A DNA stretch of 12,442 nucleotides, from positions 1 to 12,442 of the forward strand of contig JAJYEK010000101.1 of the NCBI GenBank assembly GCA_021785795.1. The letters are read 5' to 3'. The notes beneath the pieces are model-generated. The model had not been told where the DNA came from. It ran no database searches and worked only from the letters and a program-made list of their open reading frames with translations. Position 1 is the stretch's first letter; the number at the start of each line of letters is the position of its first letter. Both the position numbers and the translations under genes were made by a program. Of this stretch, positions 1-6,426 are shown in pieces. This DNA is from Pseudomonadota bacterium. GTDB lineage: Bacteria > Pseudomonadota > Gammaproteobacteria > Acidiferrobacterales > UBA6901.

Positions 1-13
1 AGGAGTTACGACG

Positions 14-349
14 ATGGCAAGTGAGAAGATGGGTATTGCCCTGGGCATGATCGAGACCCGCGGTCTGGTGCCGGCGATTGAAGCCGCCGACGCGATGACC
101 AAGGCCTCGGAAGTGCGCCTGATCGGCCGGCAATTCGTGGGCGGCGGCTACGTCACCGTGCTGGTGCGCGGCGAGACCGGCGCGGTCAATGCCGCAGTGC
201 GCGCCGGCGCCGACGCCTGCGAACGCGTGGGCGATGGGCTGGCGGCGGCGCACATCATCGCGCGTCCGCATGCGGAAGTGGAAGGCGTCCTGCCGACCAG
301 CCCGGATGGCGGTGGCGGCGGTCGCGACAGTGATGTCAGCAAATCGTAG
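14..349 (+). CDS. csoS1B: Alpha-carboxysome hexameric shell protein (BMC-H), CsoS1 family, probably the CsoS1B-like last paralogue
   Basis: This is a BMC-H shell protein of 111 residues. Six copies form a hexagonal tile of the carboxysome facet, whose central pore passes bicarbonate and sugar phosphates. The sequence follows the CsoS1 pattern almost throughout: GMIETRGLVPAIEAADAM near the N-terminus, the pore loop FVGGG at residues 41-45, and the VRAGADACERVGDGL and AHIIARPH segments. CsoS1A/C usually end shortly after the ILP/VLP motif at about 98 residues. Here a polar, glycine-rich tail follows (residues 95-111, five consecutive Gly), as in the longer CsoS1B type, so the paralogue letter is inferred from tail and position. 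An AGGAG Shine-Dalgarno at 1-5 supports the ATG at 14. It heads the visible part of the carboxysome operon; the large genes (cbbLS, csoS2, csoSCA) would lie upstream, outside the window. Confidence 0.95.
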   Translation: MASEKMGIALGMIETRGLVPAIEAADAMTKASEVRLIGRQFVGGGYVTVLVRGETGAVNAAVRAGADACERVGDGLAAAHIIARPHAEVEGVLPTSPDGGGGGRDSDVSKS

Positions 350-384
350 GCCATGAACGGTGCCGTTTCACGGACGTGAAGACC

Positions 385-828
385 ATGTCCGGGCATCCGC
401 GCATCATCGTCTATCTGCAGCGGGCCGTGGGCCACGAGTTCAGCGCCGCCCAGCAGTTTACGTTGCAGGCGGTGCAGGCGGAACACCTGGGGCTCGGATC
501 GTTCGTCGATGAACTGCGCGCCGGCGCCGTCGATGAACTGCGCCATGCCGAGGCGTTTAGTCGCCGCCTGCACGAGATCGGTGCCGGATCACCGTCCGTG
601 CAAGCGGCCGCGCGTCCGGTCGGGCGCACGCTGGCGGAGTTGCTGCGCTTCGGTCTGGCGACGGAAGCCGACGCCATGCGGCTCTACGCCGAGGCGCTGC
701 GGTTCTGTGAGCGTGTGGCGGACGCCGGGAATGCCGAGTTGTTCGCGCGCATTCATCGTGATGAGGTGCAGCACTACCAGGAATTGGAGCGCCGGCTGCG
801 GGAGCACGGCGTGGAGATGAAGCATTAG
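385..828 (+). CDS. Bacterioferritin-like diiron protein of the carboxysome operon
   Basis: This is a four-helix ferritin-like protein of 147 residues from ATG 385. That start is preferred to the GTG at 376 because it puts the ferroxidase ligands at exactly the bacterioferritin numbering: Glu18, Glu51, His54, Glu94, Glu127 and His130, with two ExxH motifs (ELRH and EVQH). All six diiron ligands are therefore present. Position 52, where classical bacterioferritin has its haem-binding Met, is Leu, so a haem-free protein is predicted. Such genes recur beside csoS1 in alpha-carboxysome operons of sulfur oxidisers, but their role there is not settled; iron storage, peroxide handling or a structural role are possible. 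The gene lies 35 bases after csoS1 and 39 before acRAF in the same orientation, so co-transcription is likely. The Shine-Dalgarno before ATG 385 is weak. Confidence 0.85.
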   Translation: MSGHPRIIVYLQRAVGHEFSAAQQFTLQAVQAEHLGLGSFVDELRAGAVDELRHAEAFSRRLHEIGAGSPSVQAAARPVGRTLAELLRFGLATEADAMRLYAEALRFCERVADAGNAELFARIHRDEVQHYQELERRLREHGVEMKH

Positions 829-857
829 GTTGGAGCCGTTGCCGCCAGCCTGCTGAC

Positions 858-862
858 GGAGG
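858..862 (+). promoter_or_regulatory. Shine-Dalgarno that sets the acRAF start
   Basis: GGAGG lies five bases before the ATG at 868 and overlaps the in-frame GTG at 862. This makes ATG 868 the better start and removes two residues from the longest reading frame. Confidence 0.6.
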
Positions 863-867
863 TGCGC

Positions 868-1143
868 ATGTCGGAAAGCTCGAAGACCGTGGACGGCTGG
901 ACTCGCAACGAGCGCCTGGCCAACCTGTACCGGCGGTTCGTCTTCAATGACTACGCCGGCACGCGGGATTTTCTTGACCGGCTGGCGGCGCTGTCCAAGG
1001 AGACCGATCGCTATCCGGACATCAGTTTCGGAAAAACCTACGCCAACGTCACCATCCATGCGGATGACGGCAAGACGCTGACGTCGGACGTTTTCGATTT
1101 TGCGCGTCGCGTGAACGCGCTGGTGCCGGTGGACGGAGGATGA
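868..1143 (+). CDS. acRAF: Alpha-carboxysome Rubisco assembly factor acRAF (pterin dehydratase-like fold)
   Basis: This 91-residue protein resembles pterin-4a-carbinolamine dehydratase (PCD) and matches acRAF, the chaperone that helps assemble form IA Rubisco in alpha-carboxysome bacteria. Visible family features are an N-terminal helix-rich part and the PCD core YPDISFGKTYANVTIH at residues 49-64. After the core come a TLTSDVF strand-helix segment and a final FARRVNAL helix. Genuine PCDs carry a His-His-Pro catalytic motif; here the equivalent is Arg48-Tyr49-Pro50, so dehydratase activity is very unlikely. This fits the non-catalytic assembly role known for the family. Its stop overlaps the mcdA start (ATGA at 1140-1143), which implies translational coupling. 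The acRAF identity rests on fold-level similarity plus the carboxysome context. Confidence 0.85.
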   Translation: MSESSKTVDGWTRNERLANLYRRFVFNDYAGTRDFLDRLAALSKETDRYPDISFGKTYANVTIHADDGKTLTSDVFDFARRVNALVPVDGG

Positions 1144-1778
1144 GTTCCCGCGTCTTCGCGGTCGCCAACCAGAAAGGCGGCGTCGGCAAGACCACGCTGG
1201 CCGTGAATCTCGCCGCCGGGCTCGCGCGCCGCGGGTCGTGTGCGGTACTCGATGCGGACCCGCAGGGATCGGCCTCGGGCTGGGTGCGTCTCGCGACGAC
1301 GCCATCGAACCCGGTGGTGCCAGTGATCGAGGTGATGGCCGGCGTGCACGAGACCGTGGAGGCCGTGCGCGACGAGTACCGGTATCTGGTGATCGACTGC
1401 CCGCCCTCGACGGATTCGCCGCGCGTGGCGCAGGCGCTGGGTTGCGTCGACTGTCTGCTGATTCCGGTTTTGCCTTCACCAATGGATCTGTGGGCCAGCA
1501 CACGTATCGAGGACATGGTGAAGGCGGCGCGCTCGGGCAATCCCGGACTGCGCGCCTTTCTGGTGCTGAACCAGATGGAGGCGCGCAACGCCATGGCCCG
1601 TGGCATGGAAGAGGTGTTTCGCGAGTTTACGGTGCCGGCGCTGCGCAGCGGTCTTGCGCGACGGGCGATATACCGCACGGCGGCACTCGAGGGGCGCAGT
1701 GTGTATGACCTCGGCTCGCGCGGTGAATCCGCCGCGAAAGAAATCGAATCGGTGATTGCGGAGGTACTGGCGGCATGA
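1140..1778 (+). CDS. mcdA: McdA, ParA-type ATPase that positions carboxysomes
   Basis: This is a ParA/MinD-family ATPase of 212 residues. McdA coats the nucleoid in its ATP-bound dimer form and is released by McdB on carboxysomes. The resulting gradients spread the organelles along the cell. The deviant Walker A motif KGGVGKTT spans residues 12-19 with the signature Lys12. A switch-type DADPQGSAS motif lies near residue 40, and a Walker B-like LVIDCPPS strand follows further on. The length is typical of the short ParA group with no N-terminal DNA-binding domain. The start overlaps the acRAF stop and the stop overlaps the mcdB start (ATGA at 1775-1778), so three genes are translationally linked. 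Placement next to an McdB-like gene inside a carboxysome operon separates it from plasmid or chromosomal ParA. Confidence 0.93.
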   Translation: MSSRVFAVANQKGGVGKTTLAVNLAAGLARRGSCAVLDADPQGSASGWVRLATTPSNPVVPVIEVMAGVHETVEAVRDEYRYLVIDCPPSTDSPRVAQALGCVDCLLIPVLPSPMDLWASTRIEDMVKAARSGNPGLRAFLVLNQMEARNAMARGMEEVFREFTVPALRSGLARRAIYRTAALEGRSVYDLGSRGESAAKEIESVIAEVLAA

Positions 1779-1990
1779 GCAAGAAGATCGGATCGAAGCT
1801 GGCGGAAAGTCTGAGGCAGAGGCGTTCCCATCCTCCGGGCGAAGCGCTGCGTCCGGAATTGACACAGCCCCTGTCGCCGCCGCCCGCGCGCAAGGCACCG
1901 GTTTCCGGCGAACAGCCCGTGCAACAGGTTGCGCAGGAGCCGCCCGCGAGTAACGGGGTTCTCCATCCGTCGCGGATCTGGCCCGACTGA
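1775..1990 (+). CDS. mcdB: McdB, carboxysome-side partner of McdA
   Basis: This small protein of 71 residues has the architecture of alpha-type McdB. The basic N-terminus is rich in Lys, Arg and Ser (KLAESLRQRR). A disordered Pro/Gln/Ala-rich middle follows, and the C-terminus ends in IWPD. The single tryptophan at residue 69 is the most telling residue, since alpha-McdB proteins carry a conserved near-terminal Trp linked to carboxysome association. There is no folded domain, transmembrane segment or cysteine. It is shorter than the roughly 90-residue homologue of the Halothiobacillus type. The start overlaps the mcdA stop. It adaptively loads onto carboxysomes and stimulates McdA ATPase release. 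Sequence conservation in this family is low, so the call leans on gene order and composition. Confidence 0.8.
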   Translation: MSKKIGSKLAESLRQRRSHPPGEALRPELTQPLSPPPARKAPVSGEQPVQQVAQEPPASNGVLHPSRIWPD

Positions 1991-2031
1991 TACCGGATCC
2001 GCCAACGTTCTTCGCCGTCGCCGACCGTCAC

Positions 2032-2997
2032 ATGAAAAACACCACTCTTCGCCAGCTCACCGTGTTTCTGACTGCCGCACGCCATCTGCACTTCACGCGC
2101 GCGGCTCAAGAGCTGGGCATGACGCAGCCGTCGGTTTCCATGCAGATCCGGCAGCTCGAAGAGAATCTCGGTGTTGCGCTGTTCGAGCAGATCGGCAAGC
2201 GCACCTTTCTCACCGAAGCGGGCCAGGAGCTCTATCGCTACGGTCAAAGGATCCATCAGCAGCTGGCCGAAGCCGAGACCGTCCTGGAACGCCTCAAAGG
2301 CGCGCAAGGCGGGCAGCTGCGCCTCGCCATCGGTCGAACCGCCAAATACTTCATCCCGCGACTGATCGCCGCATTTACGCTGACGCATCCGGACATCGCG
2401 ATCGATCTGCACATCACCGGCCGCGATGGGTTGCTGGCCCAGCTGGAAAACAACGAGCGCGACATGGTAGTGATGGGTTCGGCGCCCGAGGACGATACCT
2501 TGGAGGCACAGCCGTTCCTGGAGGACCCGCTTGTTGTGATTGCCCCACCGGATCATCCACTGGCCGGCAAATCCAAGATACCGCCGGCCGTGCTTGGCAC
2601 GGAGCGGTTCCTGATGCGTGAATCGGGATCGGATACGCGTGAGGTGACTGATGATTTCTTCCGGCGGCAGGGAATCGAACCTCGGACCACCATGATCATC
2701 AACAGCAACGAGGCGATCAAGCAGAGTGTGCAGGCCGGTATCGGTATCGCGCTGGTGCCGACCCAAAGCGTGGTGCTGGAGCTCGAAGTCGGGCGTCTGG
2801 TGACGCTCGATCTGGATGCACCGGCTCCGCAGCGCGTGTGGTATCTGGTTAACCGTCGCGAAAAACGCTTCTCCGCGGTCGCCGAGGCGTTCCGGAATTT
2901 CGTGTTGAATAAGGAACGGCAATGCATCGAAGCCTGCGTGCAGCGCAGTTCGCCTCGCGATATCCACGGTCTCACCCAGCAGATACAACAAGGCTAA
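2032..2997 (+). CDS. cbbR: CbbR, LysR-type regulator of Calvin-cycle/carboxysome genes
   Basis: This is a LysR-family regulator of 321 residues. The N-terminal winged helix-turn-helix covers roughly residues 5-62, with the recognition segment MTQPSVSMQIRQLEENLGVALFEQ typical of CbbR (split here by the reader as residues 30-53). A linker helix follows to about residue 90, then the periplasmic-binding-protein-like effector domain to about 300. CbbR normally senses Calvin-cycle metabolites or redox state and activates cbb operons. Unusually, it is not divergent from its target. It sits 41 bases downstream of mcdB on the same strand, so it may be read through from the carboxysome operon, giving a feedback arrangement. 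A local promoter in the 41-base gap is not obvious. The CbbR assignment over other LysR members rests on the recognisable N-terminus and the setting. A decayed second copy lies at 4834-5259. Confidence 0.85.
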   Translation: MKNTTLRQLTVFLTAARHLHFTRAAQELGMTQPSVSMQIRQLEENLGVALFEQIGKRTFLTEAGQELYRYGQRIHQQLAEAETVLERLKGAQGGQLRLAIGRTAKYFIPRLIAAFTLTHPDIAIDLHITGRDGLLAQLENNERDMVVMGSAPEDDTLEAQPFLEDPLVVIAPPDHPLAGKSKIPPAVLGTERFLMRESGSDTREVTDDFFRRQGIEPRTTMIINSNEAIKQSVQAGIGIALVPTQSVVLELEVGRLVTLDLDAPAPQRVWYLVNRREKRFSAVAEAFRNFVLNKERQCIEACVQRSSPRDIHGLTQQIQQG

Positions 2998-3056
2998 CCG
3001 ATGCCGGCGAGCCCCGAATCCAGTCAGGCCCCGGCATGTGTCCGGGAGGGTCGTAC

Positions 3057-4001
3057 ATGACGAGTCCGTCGCTTCCTGTCATCAACGTGGCGGTCGCCGT
3101 GGCGCAGCGTGCCGACGGCCGTGTCCTGCTTGCCGAGCGCCCGAAGGGAAAGGTCTCCAGCGGCTTCTGGGAATTTCCCGGCGGCAAATTCGAGATCGCC
3201 GAAGATGCCAGGCGTACGCTCGCGCGGGAACTGCATGAGGAAGTCGGGATCGAGGTTGATACCGCCTACCCGTGGATGACCTATGACCATGCCTACGACG
3301 ACAAGGTCGTGCGACTGCATGTGTTTCGCGTGCTGTCGTGGCGCGGCACGCCGCACGGCCGCGAGGGCCAACGCATCGCCTGGGAGGACCCGGCGGCGGT
3401 TACGGTGGCGCCGTTACTCCCGGCCAACAAGCGAGTGATGGATGCGCTCAACCTGCCACCGGTGTATGCCATCACCCAAGCCCGCAAGTACGGGGTGTCC
3501 GCCTTCATGCCGCGACTGGCGGCCGCGCTTGAATCCGGCGTGCGACTGATACAGGTGCGCGAACCCTGGATGACGTCCGAGCAGCTCGCGCAGTTTGCGC
3601 GTCGTGTCATCGCGCTTGCCCGTCGCTACCAGGCACGTGTGCTGGTGAACGGTGACGTTGCCGCTGCCCTGCGCGCGGGTGCCGACGGGGTGCATCTGCC
3701 GGCAGAGCAACTCATGCGCCTGTGCGCGCCACCGGCGATCGGCTTCTGGGCGGCCTCGTGTCACCGTCCCGAAGAGCTGGCGCAGGCGACACGCCTGCAC
3801 GCCAATTTCGTTGTGGTGTCCCAGATATTGCCAACCGCCAGTCATCCGGGCCGCCGCGGTCTGGGCTGGGACCAATTCGCCGCATTGACGCGCAATTGTC
3901 CATTACCCGTTTATGCCCTGGGCGGAATGCACTTGGATCTGCTGGAGACGGCTATGCACCACGGCGCACATGGCATCGCCCTGCAGAGCGAGGTCTGGTA
4001 A
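3057..4001 (+). CDS. Nudix hydrolase (MutT-type) fused to a thiamine phosphate synthase-like domain
   Basis: This is a two-domain protein of 314 residues. Residues about 8-130 form a MutT-like Nudix domain with a complete Nudix box at 43-65: Gly43, Glu49, Arg57-Glu58, Glu61-Glu62, Gly64. The preceding GFWEFPGGK is typical of 8-oxo-dGTP diphosphatases. Residues about 150-314 form a TenI/ThiE-like barrel with RLIQVREP, AGADGVHLP, SHPGRRGLGW and VYALGGM segments. This fusion is widespread in gammaproteobacteria, where the N-terminus is assigned to oxidised-nucleotide clean-up; the role of the C-terminal barrel is unsettled. ATG 3057 is chosen because GGGAGG lies just upstream and the Nudix fold starts nine residues in; the open frame extends further upstream without a good start. 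It lies about 60 bases after cbbR on the same strand. A damaged copy is at 6423-7085. Confidence 0.9.
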   Translation: MTSPSLPVINVAVAVAQRADGRVLLAERPKGKVSSGFWEFPGGKFEIAEDARRTLARELHEEVGIEVDTAYPWMTYDHAYDDKVVRLHVFRVLSWRGTPHGREGQRIAWEDPAAVTVAPLLPANKRVMDALNLPPVYAITQARKYGVSAFMPRLAAALESGVRLIQVREPWMTSEQLAQFARRVIALARRYQARVLVNGDVAAALRAGADGVHLPAEQLMRLCAPPAIGFWAASCHRPEELAQATRLHANFVVVSQILPTASHPGRRGLGWDQFAALTRNCPLPVYALGGMHLDLLETAMHHGAHGIALQSEVW

Positions 4002-4184
4002 CCAGGGCCGGTACTCTGCATGAGAAACGAGACGGCAAGCGGTGTACACATATCCCGGCAGCCACGCGCTAAATGCGCCTGCAGCGATGGCACGGTGTAT
4101 TGCGCACCGATTGGGTCGCCGGTATCGCTCAGGTGCTGCCAAGACATCGGTTAAGAGGATTGGCTATTAGCGGGGAACCCATCA
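4002..4184. other. Intergenic gap with a small hairpin
   Basis: No coding sequence is supported here. A short interrupted hairpin sits at about 4058-4082 (GCAG...CTGC around GCGC...GCGC with a TAAAT loop). It is not followed by a T-run, so it is at most a weak termination or attenuation signal. The gap marks the end of the intact carboxysome-cbbR-Nudix block. Confidence 0.3.
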
Positions 4185-4388
4185 ATGTCTGATAAAAGCG
4201 ATTCTTTCCACAAACCGCAGTTTCCCTCGGCCCCCGGTCAGGCCAATAAAGCCCCCACCGTGGAGGATGCTCTTGCCGCGGCGCAGGAACTGAAACCCAT
4301 GATCGGCGTCGTTCGCCGCGTCGCGCGTGAACGCCGCGCTGCCATTGCCCAGCGGGGCAAATTGGCATTGCCGGCCGAGGAACAATAG
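4185..4388 (+). CDS. Small hypothetical protein, 67 residues
   Basis: The product is not recognised. It has a polar N-terminal half (MSDKSDSFHKPQFPSAPG) and then an amphipathic, probably helical C-terminal half. That half reads VEDALAAAQELKPMIGVV and continues into the basic stretch RRVARERRAA. There is no signal peptide, membrane segment or cysteine. It lies between the intact Nudix-TPS gene and the decayed csoS1 copy. The Shine-Dalgarno is weak (GGGGAA about eight bases upstream). A charged helix with a disordered, proline-containing lead resembles small scaffold or adaptor proteins in general style, but no family can be named. It could also be a chance frame in GC-rich DNA; regular codon use and a plausible helix favour a real gene. 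Confidence 0.45.
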   Translation: MSDKSDSFHKPQFPSAPGQANKAPTVEDALAAAQELKPMIGVVRRVARERRAAIAQRGKLALPAEEQ

Positions 4389-4514
4389 ATCGATTGCGCA
4401 TCCTGCTCACCATCGGTGGAAGTATCGATCACTGGTCGGAGATGGAGTGGCATTTGTGAGCCACGGAGGGGGTCGGCGAGTTTTGATTTCAATGTAACAG
4501 AACGGGAGTCGGGT

Positions 4515-4700
4515 ATGGCAAGTGAGAAAATGGGCATTGCATTGGGTATGATCCAGACCCGCGGTCTGGTGCCGGCGATTGAAGCCTCCGAGGCCATGAC
4601 CAGGGCCTCGGAGGTGCGGTTGAACGGCCGGCAGCTCGTCGGCGGCTATGTTACGGTGCTGGTGCGTGGCAAAACCGGCACGGCAATCCGCGCCGGGCGC
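4515..4700 (+). pseudogene. Truncated second csoS1 copy
   Basis: From ATG 4515 the first ~56 residues match the csoS1 gene at 14 very closely (MASEKMGIALGM, TRGLVPAIEA, VTVLVRG). After the ThrGly at the end of this stretch the frame scrambles, and the second half of the BMC domain is missing. The pore loop is also altered: FVGGGY has become LVGGY, with one Gly lost. A GGGAG Shine-Dalgarno still precedes the ATG. The BMC fold needs the missing half, so no functional shell tile can be made. It could at most give a short abortive peptide or a tail fused to other-frame sequence. The unbroken reading frame that runs on to 5291 is not a real fusion. Confidence 0.88.
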
Positions 4701-4740
4701 GCCAGCGGCCGACCTGCCCCCTCGCGTCGTGTCCCGTGCG

Positions 4741-4830
4741 CGTTATGCGCACCAGAACGGTTGGTCGCCACCCGCGAGCCTCTATCGTACCTGGAACGGC
4801 CCTCACCGCGAGCACATGTGGCCGGATTGA
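4741..4830 (+). pseudogene. Remnant of a second mcdB 3' end
   Basis: In a different frame from the csoS1 remnant, the sequence ends in Met-Trp-Pro-Asp-stop (4816-4830). This echoes Ile-Trp-Pro-Asp-stop of the intact mcdB at 1979-1990. A Pro-Pro-Ala-Ser segment before it matches the PPAS of the intact gene. A cbbR remnant follows directly, as in the intact locus. No start codon or N-terminal half remains, so this is a scar joined directly to the csoS1 scar by a large deletion that removed bfr-like, acRAF, mcdA and most of mcdB. Confidence 0.65.
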
Positions 4831-4833
4831 TTC

Positions 4834-5259
4834 GTGAAGTACACCACCCGGTGACAGCTCACTTTCTTCATGACCGTCACGCAACATTTTCACTTTACAC
4901 ACGCGGGCGAGGTGCCCGGTACCACTCAGCCTTCGATCTCATTGCAGATCAAGCAGCTCGTGGACAATCTCGGTGTAGCGTTGTTCGAGCAGATTGGCCA
5001 GCGCATCTGCCTCCTCGACATGGCGATCGTCTCGCTGCAAAGCGTCACGCTCGAGCGCGAGGCCGGATGGCTCACGGTTCTCGATGTTGCCTCGATGTCT
5101 TTGCGATGCACCCGGCACCTCGTTCATCGACTGGAGAAGCGCTTCTCCTGCGTGACCGAGGTGTTCTGGAGCTTCGTACTGCAGGAGCCCCGCTGCCACA
5201 TGGCCGGCGTAGCGGGCGATCCCTCGCCACCGGCGCAGCGGCGTCACACCGTCAGCTAG
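4834..5259 (+). pseudogene. Decayed second cbbR copy: nonsense codon plus large internal deletion
   Basis: The frame begins at GTG 4834 as Met-Lys-Tyr-Thr-Thr-Arg and hits TGA at 4852-4854, where the intact cbbR has an Arg codon. It then continues with clear CbbR sequence: FHFTHA, TTQPSISLQIKQL, NLGVALFEQIGQR. Right after the helix-turn-helix it jumps to the C-terminal part (SLQSVTLE, RREKRFS-like RLEKRFS, FVLQE). About 180 codons of the effector domain, roughly residues 61-240 of the intact protein, are gone, in frame. An ATG at 4870 could restart translation and yield a 129-residue protein of a truncated HTH plus C-terminal stub. That is more likely a relic than a mini-repressor, since the first twelve residues of the DNA-binding domain would be missing. 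Confidence 0.85.
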
Positions 5260-5277
5260 ACAGGAAGCGCACCGCCC

Positions 5278-6426
5278 ATGCCGCTCGTTGATGCGAGAGA
5301 CCTGTTCGAGCACGCCGGCAGTCACGGCTACGCCGTGTGTGCTTTCGACCTGGCGGGCCTCGATTTCCTGGCCGCGGCGGTGACCGCTGCCGAGAATTGC
5401 CGGGCGCCGGCGATCCTCTGCGTGGCGGAACCGCACCTCGACCACCTTGCTGCCGAATATTTTTTGCCGGCGGTCGAAGCGGCGGCGCGCCGCGCCTCGG
5501 TTCCGGTGGCGATTCAATTCACCCGCGCGGCTTCGGTCGCCGCTGCGGCCCGTGCGATCGGTCTCGGGTGCAACGGCGTCGCGCTGAACGGATCGGGGCG
5601 CACGCCAGAGGAACATATTGCCCAGACCCGCACGGTGGTCGAAATGGCGCGCGGCTACGGCGTGCCGGTGGAGGGAGGGTTGAACGCCATCGTGCACCTT
5701 CCGGGCGAGCCGCCCGCCTCGCTCGACGCCGTCCGCCGGTACGTAGAGCATACCGGTGTTGATATCCTGGCGGTCGCAGGCGCCTCGCCGGTTCCGCGGG
5801 CGAGACTGGATTTTGCACGGCTCGAAGAGATCCGCAGCGCGACGGTGCTACCGCTGACTGTGGACGCCGTCCGGGACTTTACCGACGCCGAGTATCGGGG
5901 ACTGATCGAGCGCGGTGTCGCCAAGATCCACCACTATGCCGGTCTGTCGCGCGCGGCCGGGGAGCGCCTGCGGCGCAACGTGCGCTCCACTCCGCGCAAC
6001 GGCTACCTGCGCCTGATGAAGGGCGTGCAACAGGCACTGGGTGCGGAAGTCGAGCGCTGTCTGCGGCTGTCGGGTTCGGCCGGGCGCGCGCCGGGAGTGC
6101 AGGCGCACTGCCGGCCATGGGGACCCGTGGAGCATTGTATCCTGTATAACGTCGCGCCCGGAGGGGACGGAGGCGAGCGCGCGGCGCGGGCCATGATGGC
6201 CGAGGGCCGCCGGATCCTCAGCGCGATCCCGAGCGTGCGCACCGTGTTCACCGGGCGTGCCGTGCGCCCGGACGCCCGATACCGCTACTGCTGGCTGGTG
6301 CGCTTCGCCCATCCGGCCGCCATCGAAAGCTGCCGTGATCATCCCGACTACGTCGCGTTCGCAGAAGGTCGTTTCCTCCCGCTCGCGCCCGACGGGCTGA
6401 ACCTCGACTTCGAGGAGGTGCCGTGA
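5278..6426 (+). CDS. Class II aldolase-fold protein with missing metal/catalytic residues, fused to a C-terminal Dabb domain
   Basis: This is a two-domain protein of 382 residues. Residues 1-~255 follow the class II (GatY/KbaY/Fba) aldolase layout: MPLVDARDLFEHA, a VPVAIQF strand, RTVVEMARGYGVPVEGGL, then LDFARLEEIRSATVLPL and RGVAKIHH. The functional motifs are replaced. The HxDH motif reads Gln80-Phe-Thr82-Arg83, the TSHG metal motif reads GASP, and the HGGSG metal/phosphate motif reads TVDAV. Classical zinc aldolase chemistry is therefore unlikely. Residues ~282-382 match a Dabb (stress-responsive alpha-beta barrel) domain: VEHCILYNV, SVRTVFTGRAV, YRYCWLVRFA, DHPDYVAFA. ATG 5278 has an AGGAA about ten bases upstream. 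The stop overlaps the GTG of the next gene. A regulatory, binding or new enzymatic role is possible; none is established here. Confidence 0.75.
   Translation: MPLVDARDLFEHAGSHGYAVCAFDLAGLDFLAAAVTAAENCRAPAILCVAEPHLDHLAAEYFLPAVEAAARRASVPVAIQFTRAASVAAAARAIGLGCNGVALNGSGRTPEEHIAQTRTVVEMARGYGVPVEGGLNAIVHLPGEPPASLDAVRRYVEHTGVDILAVAGASPVPRARLDFARLEEIRSATVLPLTVDAVRDFTDAEYRGLIERGVAKIHHYAGLSRAAGERLRRNVRSTPRNGYLRLMKGVQQALGAEVERCLRLSGSAGRAPGVQAHCRPWGPVEHCILYNVAPGGDGGERAARAMMAEGRRILSAIPSVRTVFTGRAVRPDARYRYCWLVRFAHPAAIESCRDHPDYVAFAEGRFLPLAPDGLNLDFEEVP
6412..6418 (+). promoter_or_regulatory. Strong Shine-Dalgarno inside the aldolase-like gene end
   Basis: GAGGAGG sits within the last codons of the aldolase-like gene, four bases before the GTG at 6423. 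It supports active translation of the downstream damaged Nudix gene and use of the GTG start. Confidence 0.6.

Noticed and set aside
1627..2991. Long minus-strand open frame of 454 codons opposite mcdA, mcdB and cbbR
   Set aside because: It lies antisense to three recognisable genes, shows no family features, and is the expected shadow of GC-rich coding DNA.
4388..4431. Inverted GATCGAT/ATCGATC pair
   Set aside because: The seven-base arms are about 30 bases apart, and ATCGAT is itself palindromic, so the match carries little information.
4870..5259. Functional mini-CbbR (truncated HTH plus C-terminal stub) from ATG 4870
   Set aside because: The first helix of the DNA-binding domain and nearly all of the effector domain are missing and a nonsense codon lies upstream, so decay is the simpler explanation.
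4416..5291. Continuous 291-residue plus-strand frame starting with a csoS1-like segment
   Set aside because: Only the first part after 4515 is csoS1-like. The rest is out of frame with the mcdB and cbbR remnants and has arginine-rich shadow composition.
4939..5751. Minus-strand frame of 270 codons across the cbbR remnant and the aldolase-like gene
   Set aside because: It is antisense to clear homologous sequence on the plus strand and has no recognisable motifs.
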